64,000 nt of DNA from Plumapathes pennacea. Taxonomy: Eukaryota > Cnidaria > Anthozoa > Antipatharia > Myriopathidae. The notes under the pieces are model-generated. The model worked only from the letters and a program-made list of their open reading frames with translations, was not told the origin of the DNA and searched no databases. Made by a program: the position numbers and the translations under genes. Every line of letters starts with the position of its first letter. The first letter of the stretch is position 1. Positions 51,216 through 61,936 of the stretch are shown here, piece by piece. The stretch spans positions 15,717,264-15,781,263 of the forward strand of contig OZ038462.1 of NCBI GenBank assembly GCA_964036295.1, given 5' to 3'.

Positions 51216-52250
51216 ATCTGACACGCGGTGATTGCAGCGAGAATCGCTCACAAACCCTTAGAAGTATTACTGGGTCTGAAGCCCGTGTATAGTTTGAAGT
51301 AAACCGTTCAAGTTTTGCTTTGATTTTAGGAGAAATCATGCTGTTTTGAGCGGGTTCACATACAAAACAATTTGAGTCATTAAATATGCATGCCTGAGTC
51401 TGGTGCATGCAGTCCAGAGTAAAAACTGCCTATGAATTCAAAATTGGAAAATCAGTGTTCCTTTTTTCCCGTACTACGACGGCCGACCAACTTCAAAATT
51501 TAAGTATTAAATTTTGAGAACGTGCTTGGCAGACTGTATGAATTAATTTGACATGCCGACCGTGGGAAATACTCCTTCCTTTGCGTGTAGCACTTGAGTT
51601 CGAAGAAAAGATTGAGTCAACATTTCGGTAAAACAAAGGCTACTCTTGAATGATTCTTGAATGATTTAGGCTTTCAACATCTAAAGGAACTGCAACTGTC
51701 TATTCGAGAAATGCTGTGATCTGACACGCCGTGATTGCAACGAGAATCGTTCACAAGCCTTTTGAAGTTTGACTAGATTTGAAGCCCGTGTATAATTTGA
51801 AGTAAACCCTTCAAGTTTTGATTTGATTCTGGGAGAAATAATGATGTTTTAAGCGGGTATACAAAACAACTTGAGCTAATTAAATATGCATGCCTCAGTC
51901 CAGTGCATGCAATCCAGAGTAAGAAGAAAGAAAAAAAAAAAGAAATTGCACAGGAAGCCTATTTAATTGTACTGCCTATGAATTCAAAACTGGGAAATCA
52001 GTGTCCCTTTTATCCAGCACTACGGCGGCCGACCAACTTGACAAGTATTAATAAATGTTGGAGAGTGTGCCCGACAGACGGCATGAATCAATTTGGCGTG
52101 TTGACCGTGAGAAATACGTTACAGAGTCACACAATGGATTCTTTTTTCAACGCAAAAATATAACAAACACCATTCGTTTTCTCCTTTCTTTGCGTGCAGC
52201 ACTTAACTTTGAAGAAATGATTGCGTCAAAAGTTCGTTAAAAGGCTCTTG
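51216..52250 (+). repeat. Tandem 503 bp repeat, two copies (family E)
   Basis: ATCTGACACGC..GTGATTGCA starts at 51216 and again at 51719. Both copies then run through GAAGCCCGTGTATA, TTTGAAGTAAACC, AGCGGGT, AAATATGCATGCCT and CAGTCCAGAG / CAATCCAGAG to GACGGCCGACCAACTT. A third copy runs from 63645 to the window end. No domain is recognised in its frames. Confidence 0.85.
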
Positions 52251-52259
52251 TTATGCTAC

Positions 52260-53390
52260 CAAAGAAAAAGTCCAATCAATGCCAGGGCGAGGGGGTATCT
52301 GCAATTATCGTATTTCTAGTAAATATATATTTTTTTATATCCGAAGGAACAACACGAGATGAATAAGCTGGGACTGGTGTTCTACCATCAAAGACGCGAA
52401 ACAGCTTTAAAATTCCTAAGGAATACCAGCCAAGGAGATAAACACAAACCAAGGAGACAGTGAAGGTGAAATTGTTGCTGTGTGAAACAATCATCTTTCT
52501 TATTTTACCATAGTACGGACAATAATAATATACACAATTTTAATTTAAAAAGGGGGCTTTAACGAAAAAGAAAATATTCATACACAACCGACATACAGGA
52601 AGTTTGCTTTGGTCTCTTAACCTTCTCTACTTTGCGGACGAGACATGTCACAAGTAGGTGATAGTCCGCGCGGCGTGATTTCGAGAGATTTGCACAATCT
52701 CCTCTATCAAGGCATTTGGTTCATTTTCTCGACTCTCTTATTGAGTGATAACAAAAAGTATCTATATTGGTCAGTTCACATGCCACACAATACTTCAACC
52801 TGGGATTTTTTATGTGATCCAGATGTTTGAGAGGCTTTAAAATGAACTCGTATGCGGCGATTAGTAGTGAATTATGTTTCACCTAAGTGTATGAAGTACC
52901 GATTCTCCATACTGAACTTAAATACGCAGAATATAATTAGCCATTGTGGTCGGAATCTTGGACACTATGGATGGCTGCATTTTGCACTTTTTGTGTGTGA
53001 TTTGCAAGCTGTGCCCGAAATCTAAAATAAATGCATTGTGACAATAGATGTGTAATTACATCCAGCTGGAACCTTTACTATGATATATAGTCTTGCAGGA
53101 AAGTCTCTTAACGCTGACAAGACAGATTAACGTCAACATGTGTGAACATATAGTGATTATAATCAAATGCATCAGAATAGTACACTCTTTTGGGTCATAT
53201 TGTATCTGACAATGTTACGTAGAAAACTGAAGTAAAGTCTACTAGGTTTCAACATATCGCGAAGTTGATTTTTCGCACAATTAACGAGATCGTTTGTTAA
53301 AAAAGAATGAGTTCGTTTGCGAAATAATGTCAGTTTACTCATCTCTCTTGTTTGGGGTCATTTGAACTGAAAATTTGATAAATTTAGAGA
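52260..53390. other. Gene-free stretch
   Basis: Nothing recognised beyond AT-rich sequence. Confidence 0.45.
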
Positions 53391-53392
53391 TG

Positions 53393-53563
53393 GGGACATT
53401 TCAGCCTTGGCCAAAATGTCTGACTGAACATTTCAGCACGGGCCAAAATGTACGGGGGGACATTTTGGTCAGGGGACCAAAACAGACTGTTACTATGTCC
53501 GACCGGACATTATAGTCTGGGCTGGAATGCCCGGGGAACATTTTGGCCCTGGCTGAAATGTCC
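53393..53563. repeat. Palindromic element built from GGACATTTCAGCC steps
   Basis: The outer GGGACATTTCAGCCTTGGCC / GGCCCTGGCTGAAATGTCC arms enclose further ACATTTTGGnC / GnCCAAAATGT pairs and GTCCGACCGGAC (a palindrome). Nearly the whole 170 bp can fold on itself. Confidence 0.75.
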
Positions 53564-53699
53564 AGCCAACAAAAAAAAAATATAGATGAGAATTCTACAT
53601 TGGAACAAGCCTTTTTACACAGTCTTACATCAAAACCTTACAGTTTGTTGGCCACGAATGTAAGAGAAATGATTTGGTTAATCCTGGTTTAGCTTCATC

Positions 53700-54065
53700 A
53701 ACTGCTCAAAATATAGATTTGACATTTGTCGTTGGCATTGTTCGGAGTGGAGAATTCCTTTCCAGACTCTCTGAACGAAAAGGGTGTTGATGCCTTGTTC
53801 GCCGTTTCTCCGATGCAGGTCGCTTCGCGGTCTGTACACTGTTCCTGTCTGTCGTGAGGTTTGTCTTTGTCCTCTATGTTAGTCAGTAAGTTCCGTAGAG
53901 TCTTTATGGTCTTGTAGGCTATCCGGACGTTGTATGGTCGTAGGTTGTGGGTAGTTGTCTCAAATGTGGTTATGGTCACTGGAGCTTCGTCAGTGGGTTC
54001 TTTTTCAGTGGTTTCCTGGGTTCGGTGTTCCTGTGGGTGTTGCGTCTGACTATAAAGTCAAGGTT
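53700..54065 (-). pseudogene. Penelope-like (GIY-YIG) retroelement fragment
   Basis: The minus-strand frame reads NLRPYNVRIAYKTIKTLRNL, LTNIEDKDKPHDRQ and, after apparent damage, EATCIGET. Cnidarian Penelope-like elements have YNVRxAxKPxxTLRxLLTNVKDKDKPEDRxG just before a GIY-YIG endonuclease with YIGETGR. The frame shifts inside the endonuclease and there is no reverse transcriptase nearby, so this is a relic. It borders the fibrinogen relic at 54100. Confidence 0.55.
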
Positions 54066-54094
54066 GTAGTTGTTCTTCTTCAGATATATATGTA

Positions 54095-54265
54095 TATGTC
54101 AAAAGTTTCCAAAGCCGGTTCTGTGTTCCTTTCAGTTACAGCTGAAGTTTGTGTTGAAGAAAGACACTCCTCTGTTGAATTGTCCAACCTCCACTATCAG
54201 CTGTCTGGTCACAGTAAACTGTAAGATGGTCTTGTTCGTCGGGTTTGATACACCCTTTTTACTCA
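54095..54265 (-). pseudogene. Decayed duplicate of a fibrinogen-domain exon
   Basis: On the minus strand it reads VYCDQTADSGGWTIQQRSVF then breaks. The intact gene at 54530-55170 has VYCDQTTDGGGWTVLQRRVS in the same place. DNA identity is obvious from CCAAAGCCGGTYCTGTRTTCC to CTTGTTCGTC, but the copy has stop codons and frameshifts, and lacks the C-terminal half. It is a partial duplicate lying 300-1000 bp downstream of the intact exon. Confidence 0.75.
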
Positions 54266-54529
54266 CACCGTCTTCCTGTCAAAAGAGGCTCCGCTGCCGC
54301 GACCCATCTCTTATTGTTCGGTACAAACCTACAAATACTCGCATTTTTCTTTGGAGTTTTCGGGGCTGACAGCGCCATTGTAGGACATTACCAGCCAAGA
54401 GCTTCGTTTCGGGGTAGTGCTTGTGCGTTTCATGGTGCATAAAGCTATCAGCAGCGATGCATAGCGAGGATATACACGGATGTTTGTCTTGGTAGAAATC
54501 GCTGCATCACATGAAAACTGTTAAATACG

Positions 54530-57500
54530 TCAGTTACGTTGACTTGGTCGAACTTTCATTTCACTGAAAGATGCCCAAATATATGTGGACGAAGACAGCT
54601 CTTGTCGCCACTTTGGGGCTCTTAAATGGTTGAGATCAAGAAGACCACACCAGTTGTACCACCAGCCCGAGGAGGCTGCGCAGTTACATGGACACCCATC
54701 GTTGTCGCTGTCGGGAGTGGAAAACTGCATTCCCGTCTCTGTGTGAGGAGCGTGCCAATATATTCCATAGACTGCATTGGAGAGATCACCGGAGTACGAA
54801 TCCATATTCCAGCGATATTTGTCGTCAGCTCCGGCCACTACAAAGTTTTCGTACCTGGCATGCAGCTTGCTGCCTTCTTTCTCGTGAAATTCTACACGAA
54901 ATGACACCGGAGTAGCAGTGAGGCGATGGATGTTGTCGTTTCCGAGCCAGAACTCTTCTGTCAAGTTTCCAAAGCCGGTCCTGTATTCCTCCCAGTTGCG
55001 GTTGAAGCTTGTCTTGAAGGGAGACACTCTTCTCTGAAGAACCGTCCAACCTCCACCGTCCGTGGTCTGGTCACAGTAAACTTCAAGCGGGCCTTGTTCG
55101 TCAGGTCTGATCGTGTACACCCCGTCTTCAGTCATTCCAAACTCATGCAGACGTTGACAACTTGTCATGACTGGTAAAAATATGATAAGGTAGGCTACTA
55201 AGGATTATATTGTTTAGAAAACAAGTTCAATCCTGAACTGAAACAAGCTCGGTTTTGTTAATTTCTTTTCATTTCTGATCATTGTTTAGTGGATTTTTAT
55301 CTTACGATAGCAATACTAGATATTTGAAACTCGGAATCATTTAAGGCGTATCTTCAAAGTCCCGTGGCAATATATTGATAGCACTGGGTCAATGAAAATA
55401 AGGTGCATTTGTAGCCCATATAAACACACTCAGTAATCATGTCTTTGATGCCATATGTCAGGCCGTAACACACGCTATTGTAATCCCGCACACCCTCACA
55501 GCCCTCAGTAGGGCTCTCAGCCCCACCCCTCCGGGTTTTCTGCCGACCAGCTTTAATTTGCTTCATTTGTTTCAACACCTGAGAACTAGCATACCTTGCT
55601 CACACGCCTCTCCTGCGTAGCCCGCGGGACAAACACAGCGGTATCCTTCGGGACCAAATCCTATTTGGCAGGTTTCGTTTCCTCTGCATGGATTGCTGGA
55701 ACATGGGGTCTGGTAACGATTATACGAATCAATGGAGTGTATTCTCGTTTTGTTTGTGTGTATGTGATTGTTGTACTTCGTTTCTGTTTTCCAGGTTTTG
55801 TTTTGTTTGTGGCTGCATCTGGTAGAGCTTTTATGTAAAATTCCTTCAGACAGACAGACACCTCTTGATATGCTTTTCTAATATGTTTGGGGAAAATACG
55901 TAAAATAAAAAATTGGTTAGTTTAATATACTATGCAAGTTACAGCCCAATATTTACAATTAAACGTTCTGCGTTTACTGCTGGATTATTTACGTTCGAAC
56001 TGCTGTTTTAAGGGCGCGTTCGTTTGGCCCTATTCCGGAATAAGAATACATTTCAGAATATCCCGGAATAGACATCGTTTTCCTTAAACTTCGCAATCAA
56101 GAGCAGAGTATCATCTCTGTCCTAAGAAAATTCTTTGGTTTGGCTGAAAATGAGTTTTTGCTTGCGTCCGAAAACGACCCCATCTTTGTTTTTATGAAAC
56201 AATGACGTCATTATCCCGGAGTATTCTGGTTATTCTGCCTGTGGGAGCATAATAGACAGAATTGTATTCCAAATATTCCGGACTTTACTGGAATAGCCCC
56301 CAAACCAACGCTTTTTGGTCGTCGAAAGTATCTAAAAAATTTGTACAATGTTTTTCACAGCCATTTAGGAAGAGAAACAATGAGTATTGAGAACTGATAG
56401 TTCAATCAGCGTCTATCCGAGCAAGTTATTAAAAACCAAACTCTCCAAACTGTGTGATATATTTCTGGTAAAAAATGGTAGGAGAAATTTGAAGCTGATT
56501 ACTCACCTTTGTTGGACGGTAACTGAACTCCTGCCTGTTCTTCAGGTCATCTGGATGCTGTTTTTCGTCTGCATCGTTCAGTTCACAGAGATGTGTTTCC
56601 CTACTATCCTTGGTTTGTCTAAAATTGATTGAGCGACAATTGTTCTCCATGTAGCAGAGAACTTGACAGAAGTCCTCAGAGTTTACTTGCTTGTTGTGGA
56701 TAACGTGGTTCTCAAGACGTTTTCCGCTCAGTGGGGGATAAAACCCCAACACTCGACAATTATCACCTACAAATAGAATAACAAACTTAAAGCCTCTTTT
56801 CACGCTTCAGTCAGGCACTGAACCAATTAATTGGCGAGGGGTTCGACTAGATCTGATTTCTGATCATTGTTGTACGGTATGATTTTGCTCGGAAAACTCA
56901 CAAAACGGTTCGCATCATTGTGTTATAACCGGTACCATTTTGTTTAATCGAATCCCTATCAAACTTCTTCCTGAGGAAGATCTCCGTGTAGGCTGTTTTT
57001 ATAGTGCACCTTCGCGTTTAAGAATTGCATCCATCGATTCCAGCTGAACCTGCAAAGCTGATGTATTTGCAGTTGTAAAAACCACGACAGATAATGCGCT
57101 GGCTTGTTCTGTCAAATCGATGCTCAACTGACAAAAAGTAGATTTGGACTCAACACTGGAGAACTGTGTGGTGGCTGCACATCATTTATTTGGTTAACAT
57201 GGCCCAGACTTACGACAGAACAAAATTTTCAGGGCACAGTTCTTTTTTTTAAATTTTTTTTTTTTTACTTTTTTGACAAAAGAAACTAGCAAAACACAGT
57301 ATAGTTTTCCGATCGATCGCCAGCAGAAGTATAATACGCAAACCCATGTCTGCTTCGATTTGTTTCTGTATCTTCGTCGACTAATCGTTTGTGTAAAAAC
57401 CTTTTCACACGTCAAGATGTGTTCTACAGATGCTGAAGACAATGAAACAGATTTGGACTCAATGCTGGATAAATATGTACAGATTCTAATGACTTTGGGC

Positions 57501-59484
57501 ATTCTAATGACTTTGGACAAACGCAGGGTTTTTCCGTTTTCCAATGAAAGAGATTATCAAATTGTATATCTCGATTCATATAATGTTCAACGCCTAAAGC
57601 TCCGTGTTTAGACAATGACGAATTTATATACAGACACCGATGAAATGTTGCAACAAAGCAGCGGTGAAGACGTAAACATTACTTCAACCCCTTACACACA
57701 GACACAACATTTCGCCGTTAAATAACGGAAAATTTCCTGTCCGTATATAAGCGGACACAACATTATTTAAGGTGGCTCCATAGGGTTTTCAGAAGCAATT
57801 TCGCGTGGGCACCAAAATCACAATGAAATATTGGAGGAAATCTGAATTTAACAGGAAATTCTAAAACTCGAAATAATAGCAGTTTACGATGTGTGCACGA
57901 TTCTTCGTGTCAGTAAGAAACCAAACTTGCAAGCCTTTCAATCAACTCAGTACACGCCAGCTTTACTTGATCGCCGATCTTTATCACTTTATATAACTCT
58001 ACCGAATTAGTTTGAAAGAATGAACAGCCGTGACAAACGCGGCTTGGACAGTCATTTCGGCAATCATCAGTTGCAATGGACAAACCAGTACATTCGGCCT
58101 AGTCACAACACTGACAGCAATTCTTGGAAGTAAGCAAACTTAGACAGAAATTATTGGCGTTGTTATGAAGTTTTGCAAATCCTACTAACCTGCAGAGTTT
58201 AACCCCGTGTCAGTCTTTGGCATATTATCTTAGGTGAGCAGTCGCAAAACTAAATGTTCACGAACTGTACTGAACAAGTATGAATGAACTTGATGGGACA
58301 CAACTACCAAAAAACGTGTTTGGAGCTAGTGGACTAGCATACGGCGGCTTGAACTGACGACTTTCGAACGGTCTTTACGGCTTTGAAAAGGATCGAATTG
58401 TTGAACAGCTCGAGTTGTTGATCACCCTCAAATCGTTCGAGACTTCGCTACTAGCGGTTTGCACAGCATAATTCGTGGCTGACATATCCAGTACGAGCTT
58501 CTCAAGACAGAAATTCAGGAATTGTATGGTGTTTCCTTTTAGCTTCGCACCCAGAAAACTTGCTGTACTTGCTGGCGTGCGATTGCCGCTTTCTCCTCGT
58601 GTTTACATGCACAACTTGTTTTCACGCGCAAGGACACTACGGCTAACGCATGCGCACTGGTCGATCTTGTCGAGTCATTATTTTGCATTTGATGGCGCAA
58701 TGCCCACGTAAAATATCAAGTTTTTCTCTGCATTTTTCTCAAGTTTCCTTCGGTGAATCTGTCTTAAATTTTGCAGGCAAATCCGGTTTTGTCATATTTG
58801 ATTTTAATGGTAATTTATGGAGCAAATTTTTTTATTCGCAAAAAAACATAAATTGCCAATTAACTAGAAATCCACTTCTCTAACCCCAACTTTTTTCACA
58901 GTTATGTTTTCCTTATACAAATTTCTAAACATACTGAAAGTTTCAGAAAATTTCACCAAAGAAAACTCCAGAAAATAGAGCAGAAAGTTTGAAAATGGGG
59001 TAAAAGACCTTTATTTCAAGGACTTATTGTTTCCATAGAAACCACACTAGAATGACAAAAGTAAAACGCATACGTAACAGGCCTTTCTACCCTTCAAATT
59101 TGACCAAGAAAGAATATAATGAAATGAAAATATGACAGTTTTGGTGTCATAACCTAAATACAAGCAAGTGTACCCTATGGAGCCACCTTAAAGGCGACAT
59201 TTACTGCCTGTATAAGGGGAACATGTTTTCAGTCTATACACGTTAATTAACGGCGAAACGATTGTGTCGGTATATAAGGATCATTCCGACAAGATATTTT
59301 GGCAATATTTTTTTGCGTATATATAGAAAGTTTATTACAAAATTCGCCATATTCATAAAACTAGACAACTGAATAATAAATAAGGAGGCTCACCTTCACT
59401 TGACCTTGCAGTTGAATAAAATAACCAGAGGAACGGAAAAACGCTTGAAGCAGCGCTCCAGCTACTAAATACTACATACTTCAT
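54530..59484 (-). CDS. Secreted PAN/Apple-EGF-fibrinogen (ficolin/tenascin-like) protein
   Basis: Four minus-strand exons, 59484-59394, 56766-56507, 55709-55595 and 55170-54530, join in phase (1, 0, 1) to 368 residues; introns are GT-AG. Residues 1-30 (MKYVVFSSWSAASSVFPFLW, then LFYSTARSSE) form a signal peptide or anchor. Residues 31-117 are a PAN/Apple domain with the C-x3-C spacing in DFCQVLCYMENNCRSINF and HLCELND. Residues 118-155 are one EGF domain (six Cys: CSSNPCRGNETC ... YRCVCPAGYAGEAC). Residues 157-368 are a fibrinogen-related domain: VYCDQTTDGGGWTVLQRR, FWLGNDNIHRLT, the calcium-loop-like DSDNDGCPCNCA and SGWWYNWCGLLDLN. Such proteins are extracellular lectins or adhesion molecules; ligand unknown. 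Intron 1 is interrupted by a 1.4 kb transposable element. Confidence 0.93.
56010..56316. mobile_element. hAT-like MITE in intron 2 of the fibrinogen gene
   Basis: The left end AGGGCGCGTTCGTTTGGCCC with TATTCCGGAATA mirrors the right end GGAATAGCCCCCAAACCAAC with GCTTTTT. GGAATA/TATTCC motifs recur throughout the roughly 300 bp. The GCGTTCGTTTGG end is of a type widespread in animal hAT MITEs. Confidence 0.65.
57620..59310. mobile_element. Outer element with CGCCGTTAA repeats, split by the 57767 element
   Basis: Left of the inner element are TATACAGACACCGATGAAAT, ACAACATTTCGCCGTTAAAT and CCGTATATAAGCGGACACAA. Right of it are their opposites, TTAACGGCGAAACGATTGTG and TCGGTATATAAGGAT. The pieces form an inverted repeat whose middle has been displaced by the insertion. 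Confidence 0.55.
57767..59191. mobile_element. 1.4 kb element with AAGGTGGCTCCATAGGGT ends at TTAA
   Basis: TTAAGGTGGCTCCATAGGGT (57767-57786) and ACCCTATGGAGCCACCTTAA (59172-59191) are mirror images, with TTAA at each outer edge. A TTAA target is typical of piggyBac and Kolobok elements. The interior has no recognisable transposase, so it is non-autonomous. It sits in intron 1 of the fibrinogen gene. Confidence 0.8.
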
Positions 59485-59499
59485 TGTCCACTGGATGTC

Positions 59500-60600
59500 A
59501 GAGAAGTCGATATTATAGCTCAGTTCTTTATCTAGAGGCATAAATCTCAAGATGTGTTGAATAAGGCACCTGTTTACCACAGTTAATTAGCTAGCATCTG
59601 TGTTTCGTAACAATGCCATTTAGCAGCACTACCATAAATAATTTATTGTTTCTGGCATTGAATTGAATATCTGCCAAATCTGAAGTTGGTTGAAGGTTGA
59701 AGCCAATGCTGTCGATGCATACGTTCGGCTGATGCTAGAAACTGAAATGATTGAAACATAATAATATATATTATATTTGACCGAGCCGTGGAGCGATTTC
59801 AAAAATGAATTCTGAATGATTTCAAGACACTAATGACACAGCACTGATTTCACATAGGTAACGCTTTAACAAATCTGAACCCAGCTTAAGTAAAAATATT
59901 TTAAAATATACTCCTTGACCGGCGGGAGACGACTGTGTTCGTTTCTTGATCGGAATACTCACTAAGACTGCATTGTTGTTTTAAAATCGGCACCATTTCG
60001 ACACTTTATCAAAATCTGCCCCTGGGAGGATCTCCGTCTTGGCCACCGCGTTTAGGGTATTAGATGGCTCAAGGTCACATTTTAAACTTCGCTCAAATTT
60101 GGGTATGTGGAAGTTCATGCTCTAAAAGGATTTTAAAATTTTATATGTACGTTTCAAAAGTTAAATGGCTTCTTTTCTTGCGATGAAACATAAGTAGTAC
60201 GTCGCAGTAATGACAGGTTGCTTTAATACTCAGATATCAAAGAACAGATTGCAGGCTTATTTTTCATGATCGTATCAACAATTGAGCAAGTTTTGAGGTG
60301 AAGTACTTTCCTTACCCCTGCCCGTGTATTACAGATCGAAAGAAGTCTTGATTTACCGCATTTCAACGTTGGAATGACCAAAGCATGCGAAATCCCTTTG
60401 TTTCTCACCGTTTCAAAATATTAAACAACCGCAGCGTTCTGGTTTTGGTCGGCTTTCTGTGGGCATCTTGGGTACATTAAATTGATATGTTTCTGTTGAT
60501 CAGAGTCGAAAATCTCAACCATTTCGTGGCGTTTATTTGTATGACAGTCGATTCAAACTCGCGAAGGACAGCGCGAGTGAGTGATTATTCAGTGAATTTG
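59500..60600. other. Gene-free upstream flank of the fibrinogen gene
   Basis: Presumed promoter side of the minus-strand gene. A TATAAT on the minus strand about 30 bp before the start codon (59512-59517) is the only core-promoter candidate and is weak. No other structure is recognised. Confidence 0.4.
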
Positions 60601-60829
60601 TGCGTGTAGAGCCTTGGCCAAACGGTACTGTCAACTCAAGCCAACTCAAGCCAAGTTGTTAAGTCACTGAACTTGCGTGCAGGTGGCCAAACTGTACTCC
60701 CAAGTCGAGCCAACTAAAGCCAAATCGCAAGGAAATCATTCAAATGCAGTGACAATGACAAAGCTGACGCATTCATTTTGCGTATCAAAACAACTAATCC
60801 TAACCATAACCTAACCCTAAAACTAACCC

Positions 60830-61570
60830 GGGGGGGGGGGGGGGGGGGGGGGGACTCCCTGTGATCGGCTATACGGGGAGGTCCCGCCCGAAAGGGGTCC
60901 TTTTTTTTTTTACTCAGATATAAGAAAGGGTATGGGAAAATGTCATTTTTAGTATTTGAAAAAGGTCACTAAAACACTAACCACGGCGAGTGATGTTGAA
61001 TCACATTGGTATTTGAAAGGGGTGCGAAAACCGGAAACTCCGCCATGGAACAATTACATTTTAATTTCATTACAAAAACCGGAAACTCCGCCTCGGAACA
61101 ATTACATTTTAATTGATATTTTCATGTTTCATTCGGAGTACAACGTCCTGTCAGGCGCTTTGTCGGTGTGATAGAACGATCAAATCCCCGTCACATCTGC
61201 GATCGGTCATATCCCGGGATCACAGAGGGCCCAGGACACGTTGCTGTCCACGGAGTTGTGTCGTGAAAAATATGAAAGATAGACGAGGCCATCTACGGGG
61301 AAAGTGTTCAAAGTACGATTGTGAAAAGTACGAGGTATCTGAGAAGGGTCACAATTGCGCTTATTGTGAATGTCCTCCAGAACTGAATAAATGATCTGTT
61401 GAAGAAAACGGCGTAGCTGCCCTCAGGTACAGCAGGTATATGAAATGGGTGTATTTTTACTGGAGGTATATGAAAGGGTCCCGATTTTGACCCAAAAATG
61501 GTATTTGAAAGGGTAAGGGGTTGAACGTCCGGGCGGAGCCTCCCCGCACCAAAGTCCTATGAGTACCCCC
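60830..61570. mobile_element. Element with GGGGGTACTC-type ends and GTATTTGAAAGGG repeats
   Basis: The left end GGGGGACTCCCTGTGATCGG, then GGGGAGGTCCCGCCCG, mirrors the right end CGGGCGGAGCCTCCCCGCAC then GAGTACCCCC. GGTATTTGAAAGGG occurs near both ends. A G-run (60830-60853) extends the left terminus. Ends of the form GGGGGTACTCCC are very common in coral genomes. The interior carries a small Cys-rich ORF at 61272-61394. Confidence 0.7.
61272..61394 (+). CDS. Small Cys-rich peptide inside the GGGGGTACTC element
   Basis: A 40-residue frame beginning MKDRRGHLRGKCSKYDCEKY, with Cys at 12, 17, 29, 32 and 34 and a final CECPPELNK. The second half has C-x2-C-x-C-P-P. The first half would be the same C-x2-C-x-C if residue 15 (Tyr, TAC) were Cys, so it looks like a paired zinc-binding motif with one damaged ligand. 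The frame is also open upstream to 61113. I recall similar RGHLRGxC...CPPxxH peptides in corals but cannot name a family. It may be the last exon of a domesticated or transposon protein. Confidence 0.4.
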   Translation: MKDRRGHLRGKCSKYDCEKYEVSEKGHNCAYCECPPELNK

Positions 61571-61936
61571 ACCGGGCCTAAACCTAACCCTAACGCGACT
61601 TAGCTCTGTCGGCTTCTTTGATCTTATTCCCCATTCCCTATTCCCCGTTTTAGTAATATCCATCTTACGTTGACCTGGCTTAACTTGGCTTGGCATGACC
61701 GAGCGATGAAAAAGTTGGCTCAAGTTGCCTGAAAATTTGAGCTCGATCAAATTTTAGCCAACACATGCCAACTCGAGCCAACTTATGCAAACTTTGTGGC
61801 TTGGCTCAAGGTGGCCATCGTTTGGCCACCGAGCTGGCATAAGTTTGCTCTAGTTGGCTCAAATTTGATCGAGCCCAGTTTTTCACCGTTTGTCCACTCC
61901 AAGCCAAGGTAATTGCATCAGATTTTGTTATTGCTT

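Larger units (their letters stand above)
60610..61935. mobile_element. GGCCAAACGG-family element interrupted by another element
   Basis: 60610-60780 (CTTGGCCAAACGGTACTG, AAGCCAACTCAAGCCAAG) is the reverse complement of part of 49742-50056. 61660-61935 carries the TTGGCTTGGCATGACC and AAGCCAAGGTAATTGCATCA portions. The element at 60830-61570 separates them. CTAACCCT-like steps at the junctions (60799-60825 and 61571-61595) belong to the host repeat. Confidence 0.6.

Noticed and set aside
60799-60825. Interstitial telomere repeat (CTAACCC-like)
   Set aside because: Only a few irregular units, reappearing at 61571-61595 as part of the same split repeat.
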